Shown: positions 55,159-63,770 of the stretch, piece by piece
How the letters are laid out: every line of letters begins with the position of its first letter
Position numbering within the stretch: the first letter of the stretch is position 1
Assembly (NCBI RefSeq): GCF_900155935.1
Contig: NZ_FTLW01000002.1
Span: 310,001 to 374,000, forward strand
Direction: 5' to 3'
Origin: Solilutibacter tolerans
Lineage (GTDB): Bacteria; Pseudomonadota; Gammaproteobacteria; Xanthomonadales; Xanthomonadaceae
Length of the DNA: 64,000 nt
Made by a program: the position numbers and the translations under genes
Notes under the pieces: generated by a model
Told to the model about the DNA's origin: nothing
Database searches by the model: none
The model's input: the letters and a program-made list of their open reading frames with translations, nothing else

Positions 55159-55979
55159 TGCGCGCAATTCGACGCAATGAAAAGGGTCAGGCACTGACCG
55201 AGGCCGTAGTCGTCTGTGCGGTGCTTGTGCCCTTGTTCTTGCTTATACCGATCATCGGCAAATACACCCATATCAAGCAACAAGCCCAACAGGCCACACG
55301 CAATGCGGCGTGGGAAATGACGGCAACGCAAGACCATGGTCTTGCGAATCAAGCAAAAATGAAAGCGTTGATGATCGATCGTGCGTTTGCCAGGGCGGAT
55401 TCGCCGATTCGCAGCAACTCGAGCGGTTCCGCAACGGGTAACTTCGACGACACGCTGCTCAACACATTTTCAGGCAAAAAACTGGTGCTCAAGCAAGATG
55501 CGAGCGTGACCGGGAGAAGCGAAAAATCGTCGCCGGGGTTCATATCAGGGGTGATATCAAAATTCCCTAAAGAGTTGCCTGGAGATTTTCCGCCGAATGC
55601 AAAAGGCTATATCACCGTCAAAACCCGCATCGACATACGCAATCTGCAAGGTCGCGATGGTAGTCCGGCGAGATATTTGGCGCCATTCGATAACCTAGGG
55701 TTGCAACTTAATCGAGAGCAAAGCTTGCTTGTGGATGCTTGGAATGCCGCGGGCAGTGGTGCGCCCGGGACGCGCTCCTCTCATAAGCGAAGCGTAATAC
55801 AGCAAGTCGAATCCTTGGTGCCTACATCGAATCTCAAGGAGTTGAGCAAAGGATTGGATGCCATTGGCAGCATTCCTTTGCCGATTACAAGGCGCTTGAA
55901 GGATCTCGACATTGGGTACATCGAACCGGACATCGTGCCGATCAAGAAGTTGGAGAGGTATCCGGTCCGTGGGAATTGA
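55158..55979 (+). CDS. TadE-like pilus assembly protein
   Basis: A 273-aa pseudopilin-like protein: basic leader, then the segment KGQALTEAVVVCAVLVPLFL with the TadE-type Glu, and a large periplasmic part. GTG three bases upstream is an alternative start after AAGGAGGGCGA. It overlaps the preceding lipoprotein gene and the following gene. Confidence 0.78.
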   Translation: MRAIRRNEKGQALTEAVVVCAVLVPLFLLIPIIGKYTHIKQQAQQATRNAAWEMTATQDHGLANQAKMKALMIDRAFARADSPIRSNSSGSATGNFDDTLLNTFSGKKLVLKQDASVTGRSEKSSPGFISGVISKFPKELPGDFPPNAKGYITVKTRIDIRNLQGRDGSPARYLAPFDNLGLQLNREQSLLVDAWNAAGSGAPGTRSSHKRSVIQQVESLVPTSNLKELSKGLDAIGSIPLPITRRLKDLDIGYIEPDIVPIKKLERYPVRGN

Positions 55980-56652
55980 AACGCTCCCTCGGTGCGCTGT
56001 CTTTTGCTTGCTTGCTGTGGCGAGTCTAGCTCCGCACAAAGGTTTGGCGACGGGGTGGCCTGACGTTCTTGTGCCTGCAGATGCCCAAGCACAATGGGTG
56101 TCCAGCGACATGCTCTACAACGGACTAGAGATGCGCATCCTTCGTTTCGACGTGGACATGACCAAAAATGAAGTGATCGCGTTCTACAACAAGGCACGTA
56201 AAGAAAAACTGGTGCAGAACAAGATCGGGCCCAAGACCGTTCTCGGCTATGAAGAAAACGGCTATTACGTCACCGTCGAGCTCTCCTCAACTGCCGGAAA
56301 GACGACGGGCCAGCTGGGTATGACCAAGCTGCCTTCGCGAAAGCCGCCCGCCGCGGGGCAGGGGGCGATCAAGCCCTCGCTCACCAAAGTGTATGAAGAC
56401 ATTGTTTACCGCGATGTGCCCGGCAATCCGCGCAGCTTGCGCATGGGGAACCAGTTTTCGCCCTACCAGAATCAAAAATTCTATGAGCGTGCACTGCGGG
56501 CGAAGGGCTATGTGGAAAGCGAAAGCTCGAGCAAGTGCACCGCGAGCAGCCAATCGTGCATCAGCTACTACCAAAGCAACACAGGCATGGCAGCCATTAC
56601 GACCATGCGCATGGAGAAGGAGACCATCGTAATGATGGTGCAAGGAAAATGA
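55969..56652 (+). CDS. Tad-locus exported protein of unknown function
   Basis: A 227-aa protein read from a GTG at 55969 that overlaps the end of the TadE-like gene by eleven bases. A signal peptide (CAVFCLLAVASLAPHKGLAT) precedes a region with mixed alpha/beta pattern (MRILRFDVDMTKNEVIAFYN, LGYEENGYYVTVELS), and a C-terminal part with two cysteines (KCTASSQSC). No family was recognised. The end overlaps the second pilin-like gene (ATGA). Confidence 0.7.
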   Translation: MGIETLPRCAVFCLLAVASLAPHKGLATGWPDVLVPADAQAQWVSSDMLYNGLEMRILRFDVDMTKNEVIAFYNKARKEKLVQNKIGPKTVLGYEENGYYVTVELSSTAGKTTGQLGMTKLPSRKPPAAGQGAIKPSLTKVYEDIVYRDVPGNPRSLRMGNQFSPYQNQKFYERALRAKGYVESESSSKCTASSQSCISYYQSNTGMAAITTMRMEKETIVMMVQGK

Positions 56653-56834
56653 AAAAGACCACGCAGCCCAAGAAACAGTCGGGGCAGGCCACGGTCGAGT
56701 ACACGATCGTTCTGCTGGGGGCGGTAATCATCTTGCTCGCCAATCCCGACGTCATCTCCCAAATCGTGAAGGCATTGAAAGAGGTTTATGACGCATTCGT
56801 CTACGCCATCTCTTTCTCAGCCATCCCCCTTTAA
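56649..56834 (+). CDS. Second Flp-like small pilin
   Basis: A 61-aa peptide starting in the stop of the previous gene. The segment SGQATVEYTIVLLGAVIILL matches the prepilin signature with Glu near +5, and a short tail follows (VISQIVKALKEVYDAFVYAI). It is much shorter than the first pilin and may be a minor subunit or pseudopilin. Confidence 0.75.
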   Translation: MKKTTQPKKQSGQATVEYTIVLLGAVIILLANPDVISQIVKALKEVYDAFVYAISFSAIPL

Positions 56835-56852
56835 CCCACACGTGATCGGTAC

Positions 56853-57683
56853 ATGCAAAAGCCCAAGTTCAACAAGAATTTTCTTTATATCGGCGCCGCT
56901 GGACTGCTGGCACTTTTTGCTTCGGGCTTGGCTGTTCGTTACGTGCAGACAACCGTTGCCGAAAAAACTCGCGATAACCGCGAGATGGTTGAAGTCGCCG
57001 TTGCCAATAACGATATGGAACAAGGCGTGATCTTGTCACCCGGCGACATGGCAAGTCGAAGCGTGCCGGTGGACTTGGTGCCCGCCGACGCGCTTACTCC
57101 CGATAACTACGATGAATATGCGGGACGCATGTTGCGAGCGCCTGTGCGCGGTGGTGCGCCACTCAGCGCCTCGTCATTGGTTCCGCTGTACGATCAGTTC
57201 TCGCGAATCATCCCAAAGGGAAAAGTCGCCTACAACCTCAGTGTTGACGAGAATAATTCGATCTCCGGCATGATCGCGCCAGGAGACATGATCGACATTT
57301 TCTTCCTGAAAGAAATCGAAGAAGCGAAGGGTGGACCACGACTGTTCCCGATGTTGCAGCAGATCAAGGTGCTGGCGACGGGCACACAGGTCGGCGAAAA
57401 AATTCGCCCGGAAGGCGCCGAGGTGGGAGAAGGCAATGATGCATATTCAACCCTGACCCTCGAACTTGATCAATACCAAGCCAAGCAGCTGGCGGTGGCT
57501 TCCAAGGTCGGCAGCTTGCGGGTATTGCTTCGTGAAATCACCGACACCTCGCCGGGCGCGGCAACGGGCCTAAGCGAACGTGAGCTGCTCAATGCGTTGG
57601 GCGGTGTACCCGGCAACCAACCAGCAGGCGCAGCACGCCGCCGTGGTCAAGGTATCGAATTCATCATCGGCGGACGGAGCTGA
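56853..57683 (+). CDS. cpaB: Flp pilus assembly protein CpaB/RcpC
   Basis: A 276-aa envelope protein with one N-terminal helix (FLYIGAAGLLALFASGLAVR), a SAF domain (about 45-110, VEVAVANNDMEQGVILSPGD) and the RcpC-type domain (NSISGMIAPGDMIDIFFL). CpaB/RcpC is thought to stabilise the secretin. It precedes the secretin gene by five bases. Confidence 0.9.
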   Translation: MQKPKFNKNFLYIGAAGLLALFASGLAVRYVQTTVAEKTRDNREMVEVAVANNDMEQGVILSPGDMASRSVPVDLVPADALTPDNYDEYAGRMLRAPVRGGAPLSASSLVPLYDQFSRIIPKGKVAYNLSVDENNSISGMIAPGDMIDIFFLKEIEEAKGGPRLFPMLQQIKVLATGTQVGEKIRPEGAEVGEGNDAYSTLTLELDQYQAKQLAVASKVGSLRVLLREITDTSPGAATGLSERELLNALGGVPGNQPAGAARRRGQGIEFIIGGRS

Positions 57684-57688
57684 TCAAC

Positions 57689-59212
57689 ATGGAAAGTGTG
57701 AAGAAAGGCAGCGTCCTCAGGCGCGGGCAGACGGGCGGAATTTCTCTCGCCACGGCAATTGCATTGATGGTGTCAGGCGCGTCGCTCGCACAGGCCCAGC
57801 AAGCTGAGCAGGCTGCAAATGCAGCGACACAAGCCTCCCCGATAGGCGCACAGCAGGGCACGACGCCTCGCGCGATGCCCTTCCAAATTCAGGAGCAGCC
57901 GCAGGTGCCACGTGCCTCGGCGCGAGCAAGCGATGGCCGTCCTTCTACGGCGACGCCGCTACCCAACAAGCTGGCGTTGTATGCGGGGCAGGCAGTGGTA
58001 CACCGCGTGCCCGGCAGCATCCGCCGTGTGGCGGTGGGCAATGGCGAAATCCTCAGCGTGCATACGGTGGGGAGCAGTGAACTCGTGCTGATCGGCACGC
58101 AGAAGGGTGCAACCAACGTCCATTTGTGGATGGCGGATGGGACCCAGCGGGATGTCACGGTCGATGTGTCGGCAGATAGTGGCCAGGCGCTGGCTGAAAC
58201 CGTTCGCGTTCTGTTGGGCGTAGTGCCCGGGCTCACCGTGACGCCGGTCGGTGGCAACGTGGTTGTGGCAGGCAGCGATCTGGACGAAGGCACGATCGCC
58301 AAGGTTGGCGCGATTCAAAAGCTCTATCCGCAGGTTCTCAACTTCGCCAGCACGGACCCAGTGGGCATGCGGCCGATGGTGCAGATGGATGTGCAGATCA
58401 TGGAGTTCAACCGGAATGCGCTCGAGGAGCTGGGCATTCGCTGGGACACGATGATCAAAGGTCCATTGGGTGGTTCGATCAAGGACTTCACCACCAATCC
58501 TTACTTCCGCGTGTTGCCCAAGGATGACGACACGTTCCAGGACATCAAGGACAGCTTGCCCATGCGCTTGCCGGGTACGCAGACGTACTTCGGCATCGCT
58601 ACCTCTATTGCCTCCAGCATCAATCTTCTGATGAGCCAGGGCAAGGCATGGGTACTGGCTTCGCCACAGTTGAGTGTTCGTAGTGGCGGTGAAGCTACGT
58701 TTCTGGCCGGTGGCGAAGTGCCGATCGTGATTCCGAGCGTGCTTGGCGTGACCCAAGTGGAGTTCAAGGAATACGGCGTGCGGCTCAACATCACGCCTTC
58801 GGTGAACAGCCAAAATGAAGTCTTGACCACAGTGATGGCTGAGGTGAGCCGCATCGATCCTTCCGTATCGGTGCAGGGTGTCCCGGGGTTCTTGACGCGC
58901 AGGACGGAGTCCGAAATCAATGTGCGTACCGGTGAAACCATGGTGATTTCTGGCCTGATTGATAGCTCGGCTGCCAAGAGCGCAGACAAGTTTCCGATCC
59001 TTGGCGATATCCCGATCATCGGTAAGCTGTTCCGCTCGGATGGATTCCGCGGCCAGCGCACTGAGCTGGTGGTCTTCGTAACGCCGCGCATCGTAACCCC
59101 GAGCTCGCCCGAAAATCGCGAGAACCTGCAGCGCGGCGAGGACATAAAGAATTCGCTGGAAGGTGAGATCAGCAAGCGTCAGCGCAAGTTGATCCGGCCA
59201 AGTACCAAATGA
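57689..59212 (+). CDS. cpaC: Tad secretin CpaC/RcpA
   Basis: A 507-aa outer-membrane secretin through which the Flp pilus exits. After a signal peptide (ending SLAQAQQA) comes an N-terminal domain with YAGQAVVHRVPGSIRRVAVG, a BON-like portion, and the C-terminal secretin domain (about 290-480) with GGEVPIVIPSVLG, VRTGETMVISGLI and LGDIPIIGKLFR. It overlaps the TadA gene. Confidence 0.93.
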   Translation: MESVKKGSVLRRGQTGGISLATAIALMVSGASLAQAQQAEQAANAATQASPIGAQQGTTPRAMPFQIQEQPQVPRASARASDGRPSTATPLPNKLALYAGQAVVHRVPGSIRRVAVGNGEILSVHTVGSSELVLIGTQKGATNVHLWMADGTQRDVTVDVSADSGQALAETVRVLLGVVPGLTVTPVGGNVVVAGSDLDEGTIAKVGAIQKLYPQVLNFASTDPVGMRPMVQMDVQIMEFNRNALEELGIRWDTMIKGPLGGSIKDFTTNPYFRVLPKDDDTFQDIKDSLPMRLPGTQTYFGIATSIASSINLLMSQGKAWVLASPQLSVRSGGEATFLAGGEVPIVIPSVLGVTQVEFKEYGVRLNITPSVNSQNEVLTTVMAEVSRIDPSVSVQGVPGFLTRRTESEINVRTGETMVISGLIDSSAAKSADKFPILGDIPIIGKLFRSDGFRGQRTELVVFVTPRIVTPSSPENRENLQRGEDIKNSLEGEISKRQRKLIRPSTK

Positions 59213-60960
59213 TGTTCAACATCCAAATCGATGCGCCTGGTCGTGAACAGCGGCGCGTTCAATGCATGCACCGCGAGTGCGGCATCGGGCGGGATGATGC
59301 CAATCTCGTGACCTTGCAAGGGTGGACAATCGCCAGTAATCACGCATCGTTGGTACGCGAAGAGGATGGCATCTACATCCTCTCGCTAGGCGGTCGTGCA
59401 CCGATCACGGTGAATGGCACGCGAGTGGTCTCGCGGCACGGACCGATTCGTGGCAAGGATCGCATCGTCATTGGTGATTACACGCTGCAGGTCAACGCAG
59501 ACGAACCGGTGGCGCGTGAAGCCGCAAACGAGGCGATGATCGATTTCAATACCGGAGAAGCTTCGGCATCAGGCCGGAGCCAGGCTGAAACCAACACAGG
59601 CACGTCATCGGCAGAGGGCGATGTGTCGCCAGTGACCTCTACCCAGCTGCAACCGGCCGCAGACGTGGTGGATGTCAATTACTGGCGCACCAAGGTGCAT
59701 GCTGCGCTGGTGCGCCAAATGGACTTGCGTCGCGTGGACGTGCGCAGCATGAGCGACGAATCGCTGCGCAGCACCACCATCAACTTGATTGACGACATCA
59801 TCAAACGCGACTTCGCTGATTTACCGAAGGCGATCAATCCACGACGGTTGGCCAAGGAAGTGCTGAATGAAGCCATCGGCTTGGGGCCACTGGAAGATTT
59901 GATTGATGACCCGACCGTGACGGAAATCATGGTCAATGCGCATGACCAGATATTCATCGAGCGCTCCGGGCGCATCGTGCGATCTGAGGTTACCTTCACG
60001 TCGGAGCGCGCCGCGTTGGCGGCGATTGAACGCATCGTCACGCCCTTGGGCCGACGCATCGACGAAAGCTCGCCGCTGGTTGACGCGCGACTCAAGGACG
60101 GCTCGCGCGTCAACGCGGTGATCCCGCCGGTGGCCTTGCGCGGCCCCAGCATCAGCATCCGAAAATTCGCCACGCGCCGCCTGCTGGGCCAGGACTTGTT
60201 GACCTTCGATTCACTCAACAAGGAAATGCTCGAATTTCTCGAGATTGCTGTGCGCGAGCGCAAGAACATCGTCGTGTCTGGCGGTACGGGCTCCGGCAAG
60301 ACGACGCTGCTCAACATCCTCTCGAACTTCATCCCCGATGTGGATCGTGTTGTCACTATCGAAGATGCAGCGGAGCTAAAACTGGTGCAGCCCAACTTGG
60401 TCTCGCTGGAGGCGCGCCCACCCAACATGGAAGGCAAGGGGCAGATCACCATTCGTGACTTGGTGAAGAACGCACTGCGCATGCGCCCCGATCGCATCGT
60501 CGTCGGTGAGTGCCGCGGCGGTGAAGCACTCGACATGTTGCAGGCAATGAATACCGGTCACGAAGGCTCGTTGACTACGGCGCATGCCAACAACCCGCGC
60601 GAAACCCTGTCCAGATTGGAAGTGATGGTGATGATGGCAGGCATGGAGCTGCCGATGGTGGTGGTGCGCGAGCAGATCGCATCGGCCGTGGATCTCATCG
60701 TGCATCAAAGGCGTTATCCGTGTGGCTCGCGAAAGGTCAGCCACATCACGGAAATCACGGGTGTTGAAAGCGGAACTATCCAGCTGCAAGACGTGTTCCT
60801 GTTCAAGCCAACGACGTATCACGGACCCGATGGAAAGGTGGTGGGCAACTTCATCGCCACCGGCGCAGTGCCCGAGTTCTACGAAGAGTTGGCCCAACGC
60901 GGTGTGCAAGTGGATCTCGGCATCTTCCGAGGCGGCTCGGGGAAAGACGGCTTCCGATGA
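59209..60960 (+). CDS. tadA: Tad ATPase TadA/CpaF with N-terminal FHA domain
   Basis: A 583-aa cytosolic secretion ATPase. Residues about 1-100 form a forkhead-associated domain: GIGRDDANLV, SNHASLV and NGTRV give the GR, SxxH and NG motifs that bind phosphothreonine. An Ala/Ser-rich linker leads to the CpaF core (about 165-583), with Walker A SGGTGSGKTTLLN (near 357), the Asp box EDAAELKL, Walker B RMRPDRIVVGECRGGEALDM and the His box TGHEGSLTTAHANN. The FHA-ATPase fusion is uncommon among proteobacterial Tad loci. It overlaps cpaC and tadB. Confidence 0.92.
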   Translation: MMFNIQIDAPGREQRRVQCMHRECGIGRDDANLVTLQGWTIASNHASLVREEDGIYILSLGGRAPITVNGTRVVSRHGPIRGKDRIVIGDYTLQVNADEPVAREAANEAMIDFNTGEASASGRSQAETNTGTSSAEGDVSPVTSTQLQPAADVVDVNYWRTKVHAALVRQMDLRRVDVRSMSDESLRSTTINLIDDIIKRDFADLPKAINPRRLAKEVLNEAIGLGPLEDLIDDPTVTEIMVNAHDQIFIERSGRIVRSEVTFTSERAALAAIERIVTPLGRRIDESSPLVDARLKDGSRVNAVIPPVALRGPSISIRKFATRRLLGQDLLTFDSLNKEMLEFLEIAVRERKNIVVSGGTGSGKTTLLNILSNFIPDVDRVVTIEDAAELKLVQPNLVSLEARPPNMEGKGQITIRDLVKNALRMRPDRIVVGECRGGEALDMLQAMNTGHEGSLTTAHANNPRETLSRLEVMVMMAGMELPMVVVREQIASAVDLIVHQRRYPCGSRKVSHITEITGVESGTIQLQDVFLFKPTTYHGPDGKVVGNFIATGAVPEFYEELAQRGVQVDLGIFRGGSGKDGFR

Positions 60961-61805
60961 ATATCTGGGTAGTTGCGATCGTAATTTTCCTGTTCTTCGC
61001 GGTTGCGGCGTACATGGCCGTTCGCGCGAGCGACCGATTCATGCGGCGCTATCGGGAAAACTTCATGGAACAGGCCCGGCTGAATCTGGCCGACATGTTC
61101 ATGTTCATGGATCCGACCCAGCTCTTCGTTTTCAACTCGGTGGCCTTGGTGGTCATTCCGGCCTTCATCTGGCTGATTACGGGCAAGCTGTTGATCGCGA
61201 TTGTGGCTGCAGCTGCCTTGTTCTTCATTCCACGCAAGGTCTACGTGTGGATGAAGCAGCGCCGGTTGAACCAAATCCAGGAGCAACTGCCGGATGCATT
61301 GCAAATGCTGTCAAGTAGTTTGCGGGCAGGTGTGGGTTTTGCCCCTGCTTTAGAGGTCATGGTGCACGATGGCCAGCCGCCCCTGGCTCAGGAGTTCGCC
61401 CTGGTACTGCGCGAGCAGCACCTGGGTGTCCGCACGGAAGAAGCGCTGGAGCATTTCAGCGACCGCGTACCGATCGTGGATGCAAAGTTGTTCGTCTCCG
61501 CCGTGAACATCTCGCGGGAGGTAGGCGGCAACCTGGCCGACACACTCGCCACCTTGGCGGAAACCTTGCGTCGCCGCCTCATCATGGAGAACAAGGTGAA
61601 AGCGCTGACTGCGCAGGGCCGCTTGCAGGGCATTGTAATGGCGTTGTTGCCGGTGTTCCTGATTGGCTATTTGACGCTGATGTATGAAGAAACCATGCAG
61701 CCAATGTTTCACAGTTGGCACGGGTATCTAGTCATCGCCATTTGCGTAGTGATGGAGTATCTGGGCTATCGCATGTGTCGCAAGATCATGACGATTGACG
61801 TATGA
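60957..61805 (+). CDS. tadB: Tad inner-membrane platform protein TadB
   Basis: A 282-aa inner-membrane protein of the GspF family with helices at the N-terminus, near 55-95 and at the C-terminus (about 220-275). Family patterns are QEQLPDALQMLSSSLRAGVG, VSAVNISREVGGNLADTLAT and VKALTAQGRLQGIVMALLPV. It forms the platform with TadC. Overlaps both neighbours by four bases. Confidence 0.92.
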   Translation: MNIWVVAIVIFLFFAVAAYMAVRASDRFMRRYRENFMEQARLNLADMFMFMDPTQLFVFNSVALVVIPAFIWLITGKLLIAIVAAAALFFIPRKVYVWMKQRRLNQIQEQLPDALQMLSSSLRAGVGFAPALEVMVHDGQPPLAQEFALVLREQHLGVRTEEALEHFSDRVPIVDAKLFVSAVNISREVGGNLADTLATLAETLRRRLIMENKVKALTAQGRLQGIVMALLPVFLIGYLTLMYEETMQPMFHSWHGYLVIAICVVMEYLGYRMCRKIMTIDV

Positions 61806-62692
61806 ACATCATGCTCATTCTCATAGCGGTAATGGCGGCAGCAGCGGTGGTGCTGGTGATGCTGGGCTCGCGTGGCGCTCTGCGCGAGGTCGAAATTGAC
61901 GACCGCAGTTATCAGGATCCTTTACCAGCACCATTGCGGATGATGTGGCCGCTGGTGACTGTGGCAACCCGTTTTATCGCGCCACGCATGAAGACGGCAC
62001 AGTTCGAGCAGACCCATCGACGCTTGCAGGCAGCGGGGCAAGACTATTTGCTGACCTCGGAAGAGTTCTACGGTTTGAAGGCCGTGTCTGCTTTGCTCGC
62101 CTTCGCGTTTTTTAGTTTGTGTCTATTGATGCTGGGCAAGTTGTCTCTGGGTAGTGGTTTTATGGCCTTGGCGTTCGGTGGTTTGCTTGGCTGGTTGTAT
62201 CCGGAAATTTGGTTGAATGATCGCCGCAAGCTGCGTCAGCGCAGCGTGGTTCGCGATCTGCCGATCTTTCTCGATTTCATCACGATGGCTGTCGAGGCCG
62301 GCCTGAATATCACCGGCGCCATAGAACAGGCAGTCTCCAAGGGCCCAGCAGGCCCGTTGTCGCAGGAGTTTTCGCGGATGCTGCGTGACCTGCGCGCAGG
62401 TCTTCCGCGTGCGGAAGCCTTGAAGCGCATGGCGGAGCGGATGGACATTCCGCAGATCTCGAACTTCACCAGCTCTCTCATTCAGGCCGACAAGGTGGGC
62501 GCTAACCTTAGCGACACATTGCGCGCCCAAGCGAACCAGCGACGGGAAGAACGCTTCCTGCGTGCTGAAAAGCTGGCTTTGGAAGCGCCAGTCAAGATGA
62601 TGTTGCCACTGGTGATGTTTTTCTTCCCGCTGATCTTCCTGTTCATCGGCTACTTCATTTACTTGAAGATGATCCAGGAGGGGATTTTGTGA
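61802..62692 (+). CDS. tadC: Tad inner-membrane platform protein TadC
   Basis: A 296-aa inner-membrane protein of the GspF family with four helices. Family patterns are RDLPIFLDFITMAVEAGLNI and FTSSLIQADKVGANLSDTLR, with LPLVMFFFPLIFLFIGYFIY at the end. Partner of TadB. The start overlaps the TadB stop and the end overlaps the next gene. Confidence 0.92.
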   Translation: MNIMLILIAVMAAAAVVLVMLGSRGALREVEIDDRSYQDPLPAPLRMMWPLVTVATRFIAPRMKTAQFEQTHRRLQAAGQDYLLTSEEFYGLKAVSALLAFAFFSLCLLMLGKLSLGSGFMALAFGGLLGWLYPEIWLNDRRKLRQRSVVRDLPIFLDFITMAVEAGLNITGAIEQAVSKGPAGPLSQEFSRMLRDLRAGLPRAEALKRMAERMDIPQISNFTSSLIQADKVGANLSDTLRAQANQRREERFLRAEKLALEAPVKMMLPLVMFFFPLIFLFIGYFIYLKMIQEGIL

Positions 62693-63078
62693 AACCTGGG
62701 ATCATCCATCGCGAGGATGGCAGCGTTGCAGTTCCCAGCGCATGGCTGGCCGACGGTTGGTGGACACGCTTGCGAGGGCTACTCTTTCGTGCGCCTCTTC
62801 GAGTTGAAGGCCCTGAAGGACTGTTGATTCGCCCTTGTGCGAGCGTACACACGATGTGGATGCGCTATCCACTTGATGTGCTTTTTCTTGATCGTGCGGG
62901 CCAAGTTTGCGGATGGAGGAGCAGCGTCAAACCATGGCGTACGGTGGGATGTAGAGGTGCTTTCGCGACGCTGGAGTTGAGAGCCGGCGCGCTCGCCAGC
63001 ATCCACCCACGCATGGGAGAAACATGGCGCTGGCAATCTGATGCAGAACCTGCGGTTAGCGGAGGAGAAGAGCTATGA
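62689..63078 (+). CDS. DUF192-family protein in the Tad operon
   Basis: A 129-aa protein beginning with GTG in the tadC stop. WWTRLRGLLFRAPL, SVHTMWMRYPLDVLFLDRAG and VGCRGAFATLELRAGA are the DUF192 pattern. Proteins of this family are usually exported, but no signal peptide is seen here. Its function is not known. Four-base overlaps on both sides tie it to pilus assembly. Confidence 0.85.
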   Translation: MKPGIIHREDGSVAVPSAWLADGWWTRLRGLLFRAPLRVEGPEGLLIRPCASVHTMWMRYPLDVLFLDRAGQVCGWRSSVKPWRTVGCRGAFATLELRAGALASIHPRMGETWRWQSDAEPAVSGGEEL

Positions 63079-63770
63079 CTTGCAATAATCAGCGACGAGC
63101 AAACCCACGAGGAGCGAAGCGCCGCATGTCAGGGCAGTCGACTGTGGAATTCATCATCGCGGCTCCCGTCATCCTGTTTTTGATCTTATCCACGATTCAA
63201 TTGGTGTTGTTGTATCGAGCTAAGGCGACGCTGGATTTTGCGACGCTCGAAGCTGCGCGTGCCGGGGCTGTCAACGGCGCCAAGATGTCGGAGATCAAAC
63301 AAGAGCTGGCCATGGGCCTGACCCCGCTCTTTGCCACCGAGGCAAGTATCGGCGGGATTACCAAGGCACGCATCAAGGCCGAGCTTGAAGTAGAAAACCC
63401 GATCTACACCAACGTGGACATCATCAGTCCGACTCGCGCCATGGTGAATGAGCATAGGGAGCGGCAGTACAACGGAAGGTTTGCCTTGCCCAATGACAAC
63501 CTTGCGTTCCGCAGCGCGCGGGTGGGCCGCACCGGTGTAAACGTGCAGGATGCCAACATTCTCAAGATCAAAGTGACTTATCACTATCCATTGATCGTTC
63601 CATTTGTTGGTCTGGTGATCAAAGGCGCGTCGAAGTACATCAAACCCAGCGGTCCGTTCGACAAGGTAACGCTGCGCCCGGAACCACTGGGGAGACATGA
63701 TCGGCTGGCGATAGAAAGCTATGCCATCGTCCGCATGCAGTCGCCCATTTATACCGGCACCCTGCGATGA
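63075..63770 (+). CDS. TadE/TadG-like pseudopilin
   Basis: A 231-aa protein with a basic leader and the segment SGQSTVEFIIAAPVILFLIL carrying the TadE-type Glu, followed by AKATLDFATLEAARAGAVNG and a periplasmic domain. It is the third TadE/G-like gene of the locus. The start overlaps the DUF192 gene and the stop overlaps the next gene. Confidence 0.82.
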   Translation: MTCNNQRRANPRGAKRRMSGQSTVEFIIAAPVILFLILSTIQLVLLYRAKATLDFATLEAARAGAVNGAKMSEIKQELAMGLTPLFATEASIGGITKARIKAELEVENPIYTNVDIISPTRAMVNEHRERQYNGRFALPNDNLAFRSARVGRTGVNVQDANILKIKVTYHYPLIVPFVGLVIKGASKYIKPSGPFDKVTLRPEPLGRHDRLAIESYAIVRMQSPIYTGTLR

